Source: Marvania coccoides (taxonomy: Eukaryota; Chlorophyta; Trebouxiophyceae; Chlorellales; Chlorellaceae). From it: 64,000 nt of DNA. The translations under genes were made by a program, and so were the position numbers. The notes beneath the pieces were generated by a model. That model did no database searches and was not told the DNA's origin. It saw only the letters and a list, made by a program, of their open reading frames with translations. Location: positions 1,224,598-1,288,597 of the forward strand of contig OY978105.1 in assembly GCA_963854735.1 (NCBI GenBank), in the 5' to 3' direction. This document shows, piece by piece, positions 11,963 through 23,182 of the stretch. Position 1 is the stretch's first letter, and each line of letters opens with the position of its first letter.

Positions 11963-12955
11963 CTACTCCTGGCGTTCGTTTCCTGGCAGCAGCGCAGTCC
12001 GTGGTCTTCCAGCGCTGATCCAGTTCACCACCCGAGGCGCAGCCGCCCCAGCCCACCACGGCAGCACCGCCACGCACACCTGAAGAAAGAAAGAGTTTTC
12101 CTTATATACAATGCACCATCCTTCTTCAAACTACATGCACATCTCACCGCCACCGAGATAACAGCTGTCACTACGAGGGGGAAAGCCGATGCCGGGATGC
12201 CCATCACACTTTCTTCCAAAATGATGTCATACACCAACTCTGGGGGGCCCTTGTCTGGCCCGTCTTTACTAAGAGCCCACTTTGAAGCTCGCAGCACCGC
12301 CTCTGCCTCTTTCACCTGCAGTACGAAAAAAAAGTGTGTCGGTGGTAACAATGGGAATTGTTAGGTTAGGTTAGGTTCAACAACAATTAAATCAACCTCT
12401 TCACAGCTCTCACATCTTTGCCATCCAGAAGCACGCCGCCATGTTTACTCGTCCTAAACATGACTTTTTCAGCATTGAGCAGCCTCCTGGACTCTCGCCG
12501 TAATGCCTTTTCTTCGCCCGCTGCCACCTTGGCCTCCAGCCTCAAATGAATCAAGGCAGGGATCTGAACATGGATGGGAGAGAGGGTTAGAAAAGACGGT
12601 GTACCTATGGACAGGCAGCTATTCAATCTCAGTTTGAAAGCGAGCTCAACTGACCGTGGCGGGGAAAGACACTCGGACCTCATAGCCGGTGCTGGGGCGG
12701 AGGCCCTCTAGGGTGTACCTGCTGCAGTGCTGAGTATGGTCATGAGCGTACTATAGCATACATCCATACTGTTTTGGTTGGGTGGCCTTGCCTGATTGTT
12801 TCATCATCGAGAGCAATGCGCTGTGCCTTGAGCGTGGAGCCCACCCGTAACCTGACTAGCCTGGCATCATCCTGGTTCGGCTGCTCTGCAAGGCCCACAG
12901 CTGTATGTGCGGCAAGTAGAATTATCAACAGACTACTCCGAAATAGTTTTATCAT
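11963..12955 (-). CDS. Secretory-pathway type I membrane protein, unknown function
   Basis: Exons 12955-12792, 12718-12655, 12563-12414, 12315-12148 and 12079-11963 give 220 residues with all phases matching. It starts with a signal peptide (MIKLFRSSLLIILLAAHTAV), continues with a beta-rich stretch containing YTLEGLRPSTGYEVRV, which resembles a fibronectin-III-type edge, then an Arg/Leu/Lys-rich segment. One membrane helix follows near the C terminus (VVTAVISVAVVCVAVLPW). Another in-frame Met lies 21 codons upstream, but starting there would bury the signal peptide. Intron 1 has a GC donor (GCAAGG). The shape suggests an ER-resident or surface single-pass protein. I do not recognise the family by name. 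Confidence 0.7.
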
Positions 12956-13067
12956 TTGTTGTGTACGCTGTGATTTTAGTGGTGCCCGCAGCGACTGGAT
13001 ATATTTTCGCAGCACCATAATAACAGAAGCAAAAATCCGCCCCTTATTACTAGTAGTTAGCTTTCAA

Positions 13068-14047
13068 CTATTCTGCTGAGCTCCTGTTTGGGGAGGGTAC
13101 GTCCTCTTCTGCCTCTTCTTCCTCGTGCAGCCCGAACGCCATCGCATCATGCGCAGCCACGTTGAGCCCAGAGGTAACGAAGTCCACAAGCGCCAGGGCA
13201 AGACGGGGCGCCCACTGCACAGGAAGGTACGGCGCTGCTGCTGATGCTACGAGAGACATTGCCGCTGCCTGCATAATAGAATTAAATGCTCACAGCACTG
13301 TGTATGATGACACCTTTCCAGCCAATACTGGTTTACTTGCCTTGTCTAAACTGGCCGGTCTACTGCCGCGCTGCTGGCGTCGCAGCGAGTTCCGCAGCGT
13401 CCCCAGGATGTGCTGCAGCAACAGGCTCACGTCTTCTTGCATCAGAATTGCCTCCAGCTCCCGCTGCAGCCACTCGTGGACTGCTGGGCGATCCAACATG
13501 GCAAGCGTGGCATTGCGAGTTGCTGCTGCTGCTGCTGCCGTCCGCAGCTCAGGCGCTGTGAGATACTCTGATCTTCTGCGGCGGTGGGCTGGGGTCAGCA
13601 CGAACCCATGCAGCGCGTTTCCTGCCTCCTGAGAGCTTCCTCTGTCGACGCGCCACACCCTGCTCACACAAAAACACACCCGAATGAGATACAACGAACT
13701 ATCAAAATATACGACTTGATCAAAACATAAACACCGTTGCACCTGTAGGCAGCAGCGTCGCTGCAGTCGTGAACAACGTCATTGAACGTGCACTTGCAGA
13801 GTGGACAGCTCACGGCGACGCCCTTCTCTTGCTGCTGCCTGCCCCAAGCGGTGATGCACTGCAGGCACAGGGTTCGTATTGTATGATGTGAGAATTCATT
13901 GGGGGCCGTCCCCATGCGCTACACATCCCTTCGACTTGCCTGGAAGCAAAAGTGATGCAGGCAAGGCTCGACGAAGGCCTCTTCAGCAGGCTGAATTTCG
14001 GACAGGCAGATAGGGCAGGTGCCAATGCATTTCGATGTGTGTGGCAT
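13068..14047 (-). CDS. TOPORS-like RING-HC E3 ligase
   Basis: Exons 14047-13940, 13858-13743, 13659-13341 and 13268-13068 (247 residues). The RING is split by intron 1: CPICLSEIQPAEEAFVEPCLH plus HFCFQCITAW, then SCPLC, fitting C-x2-C-x(n)-C-x-H-x2-C-x2-C-x(n)-C-x2-C. After it come a basic segment and VHEWLQRELEAILMQEDVSL, which aligns with the conserved region of TOPORS-type ubiquitin/SUMO ligases (WLKREL, then a helix). The C terminus is acidic. Introns 1 and 3 both have GC donors (GCAAGT); with those donors the frame is continuous, without them the RING breaks. Expected nuclear. It is divergent from THOC7, with starts 251 bases apart. Confidence 0.8.
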
Positions 14048-14298
14048 TCAGACCATTATATTCAAACAATTGAGCTGGAGAGTGAAAAAAATCCGTGTTT
14101 TTGCGTGTTCAAAACAAAATTTTGAAACGCTTCCATTTGTTTTTTTAGTGATTAATGCAATATTTGTATAAAATTCTGCGAAACACGCTTGGGAGGCATT
14201 GCCTGCAATCTTAATCATTGCCTTTCTGCGTGCGGCATTATTAATTTATTTTTTCACTTCTCAAAACTCCGATAACGAGGAGGAACTCGCCCTTCAAA

Positions 14299-15047
14299 AT
14301 GGCTGCGACATCAAAGGCATCCGGGTTTTCAAAGGCAGATGAGGAGAGGATCATCAGGAAGCGCCTGCTGACGCACACCGTCCACACCTCTGCCGCCCTA
14401 CCTCCCTTCAAAAAACTAGTGCGCAGGCAAGCAATTTTCTCTTTTCTATGCATTTCATTGACAGGCTATAAGAGAGCGCTGACCCCTTACTGCTTTCTCT
14501 ACCCTCTTTCACCTGTAGGTACGCTGAGTTGTGTCGGGCGCTGGCCGAGGGCTCAACAGAGGAGGCTGCCAGGCTGCACGACGAGGTGCTGGCAGATCTG
14601 TTCACGGTGCAGGCCCTGATGCAGCGTCTGGAAGCCGTTGCAGCCGGGTTTCGCCGCGAGCAGGACTCTTACCGCGCCAAGCAAGAGGCGCTGCACACCG
14701 CCATCGCTCAGGCGGAGCAAGACATCAGCGACCGCAAGGCGCAGCTGGAGGAGGCGCGCGCGGAGGTGGGGCGACAGCAGGAGTACGAAGCAGTGAAGGA
14801 GCGCGTGGTGAAGGTGCCCTCTCGGTCTGCCACGCGCGCTGAGATGGCGGTGGTTGAGAGGGAGATTGTCGACCTGGAGCAGCAGGGGGCGCAGATGGAG
14901 GGGTGGATGGCGGCAAGAAAGGGGCAATTTGCGGCTATGCTGCACGTGATAGACCAAACGTGGCAGCTGCAGGGGCTGGAGATGGATGCCCAGGAGGAGG
15001 GAGAAGCGGCGGCACACGGCGGTGGCGCAGAGCCCATGGCTGATTGA
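14299..15047 (+). CDS. THOC7: THO complex subunit 7
   Basis: Exons 14299-14426 and 14519-15047 (218 residues). The N-terminal IIRKRLL signature and the long coiled-coil middle with RQQEYEAVKERVVKVPSR and a later helix pair match the THOC7 family in order and spacing. It acts in the THO/TREX complex that couples transcription to mRNA export in the nucleus. The intron uses a GC donor (CGCAG then GCAAGC) and joins KLVRR to YAELC in frame; no GT donor there keeps the frame. TGTAA at 15067-15071 lies shortly after the stop, as in green-algal 3' ends. Confidence 0.9.
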
Positions 15048-15339
15048 TTCGACGTAGAATTGGGATTGTAACAGTATAAAAAGCAGCAGAGACTTTCCTG
15101 CCCTCCCCTCAGCACACCAAGGCAGCTCTTCCCAACACCACCCAATTTGAACGCCACCAGAGTTACAAGTATGAAAAATTATAAATGCAGCTCAAGGCGT
15201 CAAAATTGCATTTTCTTTTTCTCAATGGGGTATTATTTCAAAGAAGAATGTGCACTATTCTAGCTCACGCAGTGTCGTCGGCCCGTCGGCGCCCCTTCAT
15301 AATTTTCTGAGGGCACTCCTGATGCCTCGCAGTTCACGC

Positions 15340-16101
<762 letters not shown>

Positions 16102-16677
16102 TTTCGCTAGATTTTTGTTCTAGGGCGACGAGTGAATGAATGAATTATAAAGGAGAGCGGAACAGGGGTGCCACGGTTGATGATAAGTTTTTCCTTCACT
16201 TTCTTCCATTAGCTTCTTCTGGGACCACTGGCTCCTCAAGCTAGACCACTCCTAAGGTCAGTTTTGTGGGCATCGAGAGAAAATATCGCGTTAAATTCGA
16301 GTTGAAACATGCCAAAGATGAAGCACTGCTTTAAAGCGCTGTGGCTTCGCCATTCTTTGTGTGCAGCCCCAGCGCGCCGCCGCTCCGCGCCGCTCATCCC
16401 CCCTTCCACCTTCCCACACGAGCTATTCACTTCAGAAGCCATGGTCAGAAAAAAAACATGTATTTGTGTTGGTTACGCTCGCTCCTCCCTTTCCATCATG
16501 GGCGAATGAAGACAAAGCTCAAACTTTGGTCTCAGTTTACCACGAAGAGAATGAAGGTTAAAATTCACCACCATGGACTGGATTTCCGTTCTGTTCGAAT
16601 GCCGCATGGCCTGATGATAACATCCACACGTCACCTCCGGCCTGGCAACCACTGCCAATAAACTGTTTAATACAAAA
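16102..16677. other. Intergenic, 576 bases
   Basis: Upstream region of the ferredoxin gene and 3' region of the leftward zinc-protein gene. Short frames exist but none shows a recognisable domain or consistent splice phases. Likely holds the ferredoxin promoter. Confidence 0.4.
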
Positions 16678-17304
16678 TCACTCGTCAGGGTCATCGTAGG
16701 TGACGTGCTTGCCCACGCAGCACCCCGGCGCGTCCTCCTCCTCCGCCCCACAGCAATCCCAAAAGCGAATGAGCCCTGTGCGGCCGTGGACAGCTCGCAG
16801 CTGCGCCTCTGGGGCTGCGCTATCCCGGCAAAAGCCGATAGCCTGCGAGACGAAGGAGCGGACGCGTTAAAATTGGCGGTGAACTCCAGCTGGAATGCGA
16901 GATTTTTCTTTTTCGGCCGGCGAATAATTTTGAGGGCGCGCCCCTATTATGTTTTTTCGTCTCTCGCCACCCACCTTTGCCAATTCTCCACCCGTCCACA
17001 GCGCAGAGTGGTACCGACATGAGGTCGGCCCGTTGGTTGCTGGGTCAAACTGCTGCTTGCACCGCCTGCACGTTCTCATCTGTACTGCAGTCTGCCGGGG
17101 TTGGCTCACTGCGGCGGCAGGGCCAGCACCAGGAGAGTTGGGCTCTTGCTGCAGCAGGGCGGTGAGGGAACGCGGGGGGAGAGATGTTGCCGTCCCAGTG
17201 CGGGCTCCAGGCCATGCCATCACTGCCTGATGCTTGATCAACAGCTGTCGAACAGCAGCAGGCCTGCCAAGGGCTGGCAATCGAGGGGAAGCACCCGTCC
17301 TCAT
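16678..17304 (-). CDS. Small Cys/His-rich zinc-binding protein, unknown function
   Basis: Exons 17304-16975 and 16842-16678 (164 residues). The first ~65 residues are low complexity. Then come CRRCKQQF and TSCRYHSALW, and in exon 2 RFWDCCGAEEEDAPGCCVGKH followed by an acidic end. The order C-x2-C, C-x2-H, C-C, C-C-x3-H recalls zinc-binding CHORD-like modules and a small family of plant and algal proteins of unknown function. Exon 1 ends in phase 0 after ELAK and exon 2 starts AIGFCRD. A later Met (MAWPGARTG) is an alternative start. Function not inferred beyond metal binding. It is divergent from the SET gene, with about 175 bases between starts. Confidence 0.65.
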
Positions 17305-17479
17305 CCCATGCTTGTACTTTCGATCATGGCGCGATGTCGTTTATTAATTAATGCTCGTAATGACCCGTGGAGCGAGGAGTTGGTAGCCATAACGCCCACC
17401 CGCCTTTTTCGGTTTGCCTCGAAATGGCATTAATTGCTGCCATCGCATGCCGTTTTGATTGTTTCACACAGGTTTAAAT

Positions 17480-19183
17480 ATGGGTTCGACGGCGGCAGAC
17501 CCGAAGACCGCATTTGTTGCGTGGATTCGAGCATCTGGTGGCCTGGTGCACGCCGATATTGAGCTTTTCGCGCCCCTGCCCAATGGAGATCGCGGCATCG
17601 TGGCCAAAAAGCCGATCAAAGAGGGCGAACAGCTGCTGCGCATCCCCCGAGAGCTGTGCCCACACACGCCATCGCCAGGCGAAGCAGCGGCAAATTCCAA
17701 CTCCCCAGCCATCGCCGCCCTGGCAGCCCTGCCAGCTCCCGGTCCCAGCAATTTCATGCGCGCCGTGCTGCTGATGATGGCGGAAAAGGCCGCTGGGGAC
17801 GCCAGCAGGTTTGCCGCCTACATCACCACGCTGCCACCGACGCACGACTCGCTCGTCTGCTGGACAGACGCAGAGCTGGAGGCCCTGAAGGGCACTGCCC
17901 TGGAGGACCTGGGTGGCCCCCGCTGCCCTGAGGTCTACGCCAAAGAAATCGCCCCCATAGTCGCCGCCAACCCTGCGGTGTGGCCCAAGGAGCGGTGCGG
18001 GCTGGAGGCGTTCGAGTGGGCGCTGGGGATGGTGCAGTCCCGCGCGTTCCACCTCAATGTTGACAACTGGCTGACGGGCGCCCGCAGCGAGGGCAGCCAG
18101 CTGTTCATGCTGCCGGCCATAGACCAGTCCAACCACGCCAGCCACCCCCACAGAAGGTCTACGGAGCTGAAGCTGGTGAGCACGCCACTGACGGTGGCGG
18201 TGCACCCCGGAAACGGGGGGGAGACCAAGGAGGTCACCATGGCCGCGCACTTCTCCATGAAGGCAGAGCGCGACATCGCGGCTGGCGAGGAGATTCTGCA
18301 CACCTACGGCGAGCTGTCTGACGCTCAGCTCCTGCAGACGTTTGGCTTCGTGGAGGACGAGGCCACCCACGGCGAGAACCCCAGCAATACGGTGCACCTG
18401 TCGGTTGAGCTGGTGATCGATGGCGCCAGGGCCATGTCGCAGTTGGAAGCCGTCAGTTTTCAACAGCGCCTGGATCTGCTGCAGGCTCAGGGCCTCCTGG
18501 GGGATGGCTTTGAGATTAAGATCGCTGGCAACACCATCCCCGACGAGCTGCTGCACGTTGCGCAGCTGCTGTTGATGCCTGTCGAGGGCTGGAAAGTTTA
18601 CAAAGAAGAGTTTGGCAGCGGGGGGGCGGGGGGCATCCCAGCTGGGGGGCTGCTGGGCAAATCCATCATGGATGAAGACAAGGAGCTGAGCGCGGCGGCG
18701 TGTATGGCGCTGTTGAGGGCGGTCCAAGCTGCGCTGCGCATTCTTCCGCCTGGGGCGGAGCACGGTGGAAAGGCGCTGGGGGCGGTGCAGGACAGCGCGG
18801 CGTGGAGGCGAGCGTGCGCGGCGCAGGTGGTGCGCGTGCAGGGCCGTGGGCTAGGGAGGTTGAAAGGGAAGCTGGCAGAGCTGATGTACAGTTTCGACGA
18901 CGGGGAGGAGGAGGAGGAGGAGGAGGACGAGGAGAGCGGCGATGAAGGAAGCGGAGAGGAGGGGGTGGATGACGAGGACGACTCCGATTTCGAGGACTCT
19001 GACCTGGACAGCGAGGACGAGAGCGGCGACGACGGCGGCCCGGCCGGAAAGAACGGTGAGCGGGAGAAACAACATCAGCATTTACTCAATTAAATTTTTA
19101 TTTATCAAGTTTACAAAAATACATCTTACTAATGCATTTACTGTGGATGTGCAGGCCGTGCTCTAAAACGGCAGAAACGGTGA
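17480..19183 (+). CDS. SET-domain protein lysine methyltransferase (SETD6 / Rubisco-LSMT class)
   Basis: Exons 17480-19055 and 19155-19183 (534 residues; an in-frame ATG at 17459 would add seven). The split SET domain runs from RGIVAKKPIKEGEQLLRIP to the core LPAIDQSNHAS (NHS-type motif) and GEEILHTYGE with the catalytic Tyr region, followed by an LSMT-type substrate-binding domain. The C terminus is a long Glu/Asp/Ser tract. The unspliced frame would stop at 19093, but a GT-AG intron from 19056 to 19154 gives the ending GRALKRQKR, a basic nuclear-localisation-like tail, which I prefer. Substrate unknown; the acidic tail and basic end suggest the nucleus and non-Rubisco targets. Confidence 0.85.
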
Positions 19184-19363
19184 AAACTAAAAATTAAAGG
19201 TGAAAACTCGTCATTCGTGATATATATTTTTCAATTTAAAACTACAGAGAAGCGACAAAACTAAGACCACCCAGGATTTGTTTTTGCACCGCTGGAGTTG
19301 ATGTACTACACCCATTCCTTTAGAAAATGCTCATTAGCTATCATCCGGGCTGCAAACATCAAT

Positions 19364-20422
19364 TCAAGAGGTCAGAATACGGTGGATGGCAGTGAACACC
19401 GCCCGCAGGCCCCCTCCAAGCGCAGCAACCACGCCGCCCGCGCCCTTGAGAGAAATCAGCAGCGTGTCGAAAAAACCGTGGAAGAATCCCGTCAGAACGC
19501 CTGCGTACAGTCCAGCCATCGCCAAAACTGCCCCCTGCAGCGCCGCCGCTGCGCTGGCCGTGAAAAATATCGCCAGGAAGGAGGGCAGCTGCATGGAGTA
19601 GGAGCTGGCAGCCCACCACGCCCCCAGCGGAGCCCACCCCAGAAATATTGATGCTTCTGCCCCTGGCGCGTGTGGTGCACGGTTGCTTTGAGCGATGTCG
19701 TTGTAGCGAAGCCCCAGCTGAAATCCCTGCGTCAAGAAACACCCGAAATTAATTAGTGCGGCGCTTCTTGTGAAGGTTCCATCGTCCATTAGAAGAAAAG
19801 CAGCTTGCCTGCGCCCCTGCGTTTGCTGCCGCGACAACGCCTTGGGCGAGCGCGACGCATCGCCACCAATCCAGCACAGTCAACGCAAAGGGAGCGACCG
19901 CGGCGGCGATGTTTGACAGATTCTCTCTCAGCGAGCTCTTCTGCGAGTCCTGAAACTCTGGGTGCCAATCCTGCCGGCAAATGTCGCAGCGCCGACTGCC
20001 GATGACCCCCTTCCGCACCCGGAGGTGGCCTTGCCAGTGCTGCAGGCAGGAGTGGTGGACGAAGCGCTGGAGGGTGGGCAAGGCAAGGCAAGGGATGTTA
20101 AAAGGTATTAGGCAGCTACGGGTATTTCACATGCCCCAGTGTACACTGAGGGTTATAAATCCAAGCTCTTCCTGTTTTTGAAAAACAAAGAGTCCCAGGG
20201 GGGGGGGACTTTCAAATTTAAACCCACCATTGTTCCGCTGCAGGCGCAGGGAGCGACCAGCTGGTCATCAGGGTCGCTGGGATCCCCCCAGCAAATTCTG
20301 CACACAGGGGGGTCATGCGAAGATCCTCGTGTCGGACCTCCGGAAAGGATTCCAACATCTAGAGGCGCTGCGTCCGCACGCAGCGCCCTGGGACTGCGCC
20401 GCAGACCCACGGATTGCGACAT
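19364..20422 (-). CDS. MARCH-type (RING-CH) membrane E3 ubiquitin ligase
   Basis: Exons 20422-20228, 20066-19809 and 19726-19364 (271 residues). The C4HC3 RING-CH is split by intron 1: VCRICWGDPSDPDDQLVAPC then CSGTM, joined to RFVHHSCLQHWQ and RCDICRQDW. This is followed by two or more hydrophobic segments (VAPFALTVLDWWRCVALAQG; the Ala/Gly/Phe-rich last exon), so the ligase is probably membrane-anchored with the RING facing the cytosol. Intron 2 has a GC donor (GCGCAG then GCAAGC) and joins AGAQ to GFQLGLRYND in phase 0. Targets cannot be told. Confidence 0.85.
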
Positions 20423-20730
20423 TTTAAAAACGTGAGCGATGGGTTTGCGAGGGGGACACTATCACTATTACTATTATTATTTCTTTTTTGCATTTCAGTT
20501 GAGAAGAGCTGTCCTGTTTGGGAGAAACAGCTTTCAGCTGTAGCTGCCAATGTCGCTGCTCCCTGGGACGTTGACCATTGCTGTGGAAGCCCAGCTCAGG
20601 CTGCTTGGCCTGCGTGACCTCGAGACGGATCTCTTTGCTGTTCCCTGCCGTCAAATCAGCTTGCAGTTGATGTTTTACAGATTTTGGAAATAACTGCAAA
20701 CACACGGCTTCGTCCTGTTCTGAACGTCTC
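20423..20730. other. Intergenic, 308 bases
   Basis: Between the start of the MARCH-type gene and the stop of the FAX-like gene, both leftward. Nothing recognised; likely promoter plus 3' UTR. Confidence 0.35.
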
Positions 20731-21162
20731 TCATTCATCCTTAGCCCCGTCATCCTTGGACCCTTTGGAGTGGTCCTTGGGAGGGTTGCCGCCCGCCAAC
20801 ACGTTGTACAAGAAAAACAGGGCAGCCGCAGAGCTCAAGCCCAGCAACCCGCCCGTTGCAATCTTGGCGGCGCCCCTTTGGTAGGCGTTCCAGGCCGTCC
20901 ATGCCACCCAGCCAGCGATGGCCGAAGCTAGCAACGTGAAGGGCATGGAGGAGCGGCCCACCTTCCACGATTTCAGGCTGGCCACAGACAGGCCAATCTC
21001 GACGACACCGGCAGCTGCGATGTACAGCGCGGGCACGCCGGCCCCCAGCGCTGCAGCGAGGAGGCCAGCGGCGGCGACGATGACGCCGTAAGGGATGCAC
21101 ATGCAGAAGTCGTGCAGGAACGCATGCCGACCTGCTGGCGGGGTGGAAGTGCCGGCGGCCAT
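20731..21162 (-). CDS. TMEM14/FAX family membrane protein (fatty-acid export like)
   Basis: Single exon, 143 residues. Four hydrophobic helices with many Gly/Ala (PYGVIVAAAGLLAAALGAGV; LYIAAAGVVEIGLSVASL; PFTLLASAIAGWVAWTAWNA; GGLLGLSSAAALFFLYNVLA) and a short charged Lys/Asp tail. This is the Tmem_14 layout. Plant relatives of the FAX group export fatty acids from the plastid, others sit in the ER. The N terminus lacks a clear transit peptide, so an ER or plasma-membrane member is as likely as a plastid one. Confidence 0.85.
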   Translation of the reverse strand: MAAGTSTPPAGRHAFLHDFCMCIPYGVIVAAAGLLAAALGAGVPALYIAAAGVVEIGLSVASLKSWKVGRSSMPFTLLASAIAGWVAWTAWNAYQRGAAKIATGGLLGLSSAAALFFLYNVLAGGNPPKDHSKGSKDDGAKDE

Positions 21163-21892
21163 CTATTTGGAAGAGAATCGACGTGCGATCAGTTCAATTT
21201 GGGGTCCTCCAGCGCGAAATGATCGAAAAATAATTGATCAATGGCTTACCGCTGTGACTGGTGTTCTGATTGAAGCTCGGTGCAATTGATGTGCCCTTCG
21301 TTGGGTACCCGATGTGGAGGGAAGAGGGCGGCTTAAGCTGCGTGCGAGGAGAGGTCCTTTTGTGATTGTTGTGAATCCAAGAACCGGGCTGCACGTCGCT
21401 CTGGCACTCTTCAGCATAGTCTTTAGGCGAGGTGGGTGTACACACGCGTCTTTGAATGTAATTTCGAATAGCTAATGAATGTCGTGTGGTTTGCGCAAAT
21501 TAAAAAAGGATCTCTCTTGCCTTTCTGCTTTCTGGGCTTTGGAACAGCTTTCCAGCGAGCCCATGCACGACGCACTTCCTCTGAACCCAGTCACTCAGGT
21601 TCCTGGCCAGGATGCTTATACTGTGCCCATCATCTCCCCCCACGCCCATGGGGCTGCTCCTCCTGCCCCTGCTGGCTTATTGCCTGCCCTGCTGCTGTAC
21701 CATCCGTGAAAAAAATGCAACAGTAATAGCATTGCAAGTTTGTCGAGGGAAAAAAAAAACTTCGGTAATGAAATTGCGACATCTGTGTTAGAAGCAAAAA
21801 TAAAATGCGGCAAAGTGGGATTTTTTTGTGTGAAAATAGGTTTAATCCCAGAAGGCGCCCTTCTCTCGCTCTCTCTAATTTCCTCAACAGAC
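21163..21892. other. Intergenic, 730 bases, possible small spliced + strand gene
   Basis: An open rightward stretch at about 21293-21438 reads a hydrophobic segment (PFVIVVNPRTGLHVALALFS) and ends at a plausible GT donor (GAGGTGGGTG). A possible acceptor lies at about 21546, before a Cys-rich frame that ends at about 21726. No start codon and no known domain could be tied to it, so I do not call a gene. Otherwise AT-rich spacer upstream of the FAX-like start and downstream of the DUF1997 stop. Confidence 0.25.
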
Positions 21893-22905
21893 TCATACAA
21901 TCTCTCCGCTGCTCACCGATTTTCTGTCATTTCCAGCCGCCCAAGCCGCGTAATCCGCCTCCAGGTGCTGCAGAAATCGCGGCACTGCTGTTGCCAGCAC
22001 CCGTTCCATCACCGCACAACCGCTCTTTTCAATCACCCGCACCGGCACAATGAACCACCCGGGCACCTCCAGGGTCACCTGAATCTCGGTATCGCTGCAG
22101 AAGTTCTTTCCGTCGCCCTCGGCCTCCTCCCAGCGCACAACATTAGTCATGGTCGCCGTGAACTTTGTATTGGCCTCCATCGCCGTCTTTGAGCCCTGCA
22201 GCTCGGTGGACAGCAGCCGCACGGTGGGACCTCGCTCCTCGACCACCACCGACAGCGTGAGCACCGGCTCCACGTGGAAATTGAGGAAATGGAAGCCAGA
22301 GACGTAGCACCTGAAGGTGGAGGCGTCTAGGCGCTCGATGCGCTCCGCGTCTAGCACAGAGTACTGGCTGGCAGGGAGGGTCATGTAGTCAGCTGCGTAA
22401 GATCGAGTTGTGTTCAAAAACGAAGGGCGAAGTTGTAAGCTACTTTTCGAAAATATTCGAAAGGGCGGTGGGTGGGTAGCTGGAAAAAAACGGGTTTATT
22501 AAATTAATGCGCACCCAAAGGTCGGTCGAGTTCTTGAACTGGGTGGGATGCGCTCTTTGCCGCTCTGAGCACCGCCACCCGCTTGCCAGCCAGGTTGACA
22601 GCTGTGGTGTGGTGCTTGGCCTCAGCAGCAGGCCAAGACGTGCTGCTCGAGCTGGTGCTGGGCTCGCCCTCCGCAGCAGTGGACGACTGCGAGACACACC
22701 GTGGCACGCTCCGTTGGGGTATTGACCGCGTTATGACCCGCCGAGGACCAGGCGAAAGTGAGATTACATTGCAGTGGCCCTGTTTGGAACCCGCCAATGG
22801 CACGCCCATTCCGCACGCCATTCTCTCGTTTCCAAGTGTACTCGCTTTTCGAAATGCCAGAGCTCGAAATAAAGTAATCTCAAATCCAGATTGCAGCGTC
22901 CACAA
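21893..22905 (-). CDS. DUF1997 family protein, probably plastid
   Basis: Exons 22905-22515 and 22392-21893 (296 residues from the first Met; the Met at 22821 gives a better plastid transit peptide). The domain begins across the intron as DRPLADYMTLPASQYSVLD and continues with ERLDASTFRC, ELQGSKTAMEANTKFTATM and VRVIEKSGCAVMERVLATAV. This is the pattern of DUF1997 proteins shared by cyanobacteria and plastid-bearing eukaryotes. Biochemical role unknown; the distribution suggests a thylakoid or plastid lipid or pigment context. The Ser/Thr/Arg-rich N-terminal region fits import into the chloroplast. Confidence 0.8.
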
Positions 22906-23182
22906 GCCTTTAGTGAGGCTCAGCCATCATCAAGCGGCTTGATCAAGTAAGAACCGAACAGAAGTGGGCGGCTTTCCTTGCTTTTGCGTCGTGTGGATAT
23001 TTTAATGCAATGACGATTTTGCTGTGATCTCTGGCAGCATCGCCCCCTCCCCAGCAGTTTGCAGCGCAACGTAGATGTTTAATTGAGGGAGTGGTTTGAG
23101 ATCTCTGCACACTCACAAGCAGCGCAATCCGCCCGTTTTAATTAAATTGCAGTCGTTTTGATCACGCCAGACGCCTGGTGCC

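Noticed and set aside
12359..12377. TTAGG x3 interstitial telomere-like repeat, and a GGGTTAGGGTTAG stretch near 44425
   Set aside because: Both are very short, lie within introns, and are of a different unit from the real telomere; most likely chance.
17474..18763. 429-codon - strand frame opposite the SET gene
   Set aside because: Antisense shadow; the SET domain motifs are on the + strand.
19056..19093. Unspliced C terminus of the SET protein (ending at 19093)
   Set aside because: A clean GT-AG intron restores a basic NLS-like ending; read-through would end in an AT-rich random tail.
21293..21726. Possible two-exon small gene with a hydrophobic first part and a Cys-rich second part
   Set aside because: No start codon, no family recognised, and only one plausible donor-acceptor pair; left as an annotated spacer.
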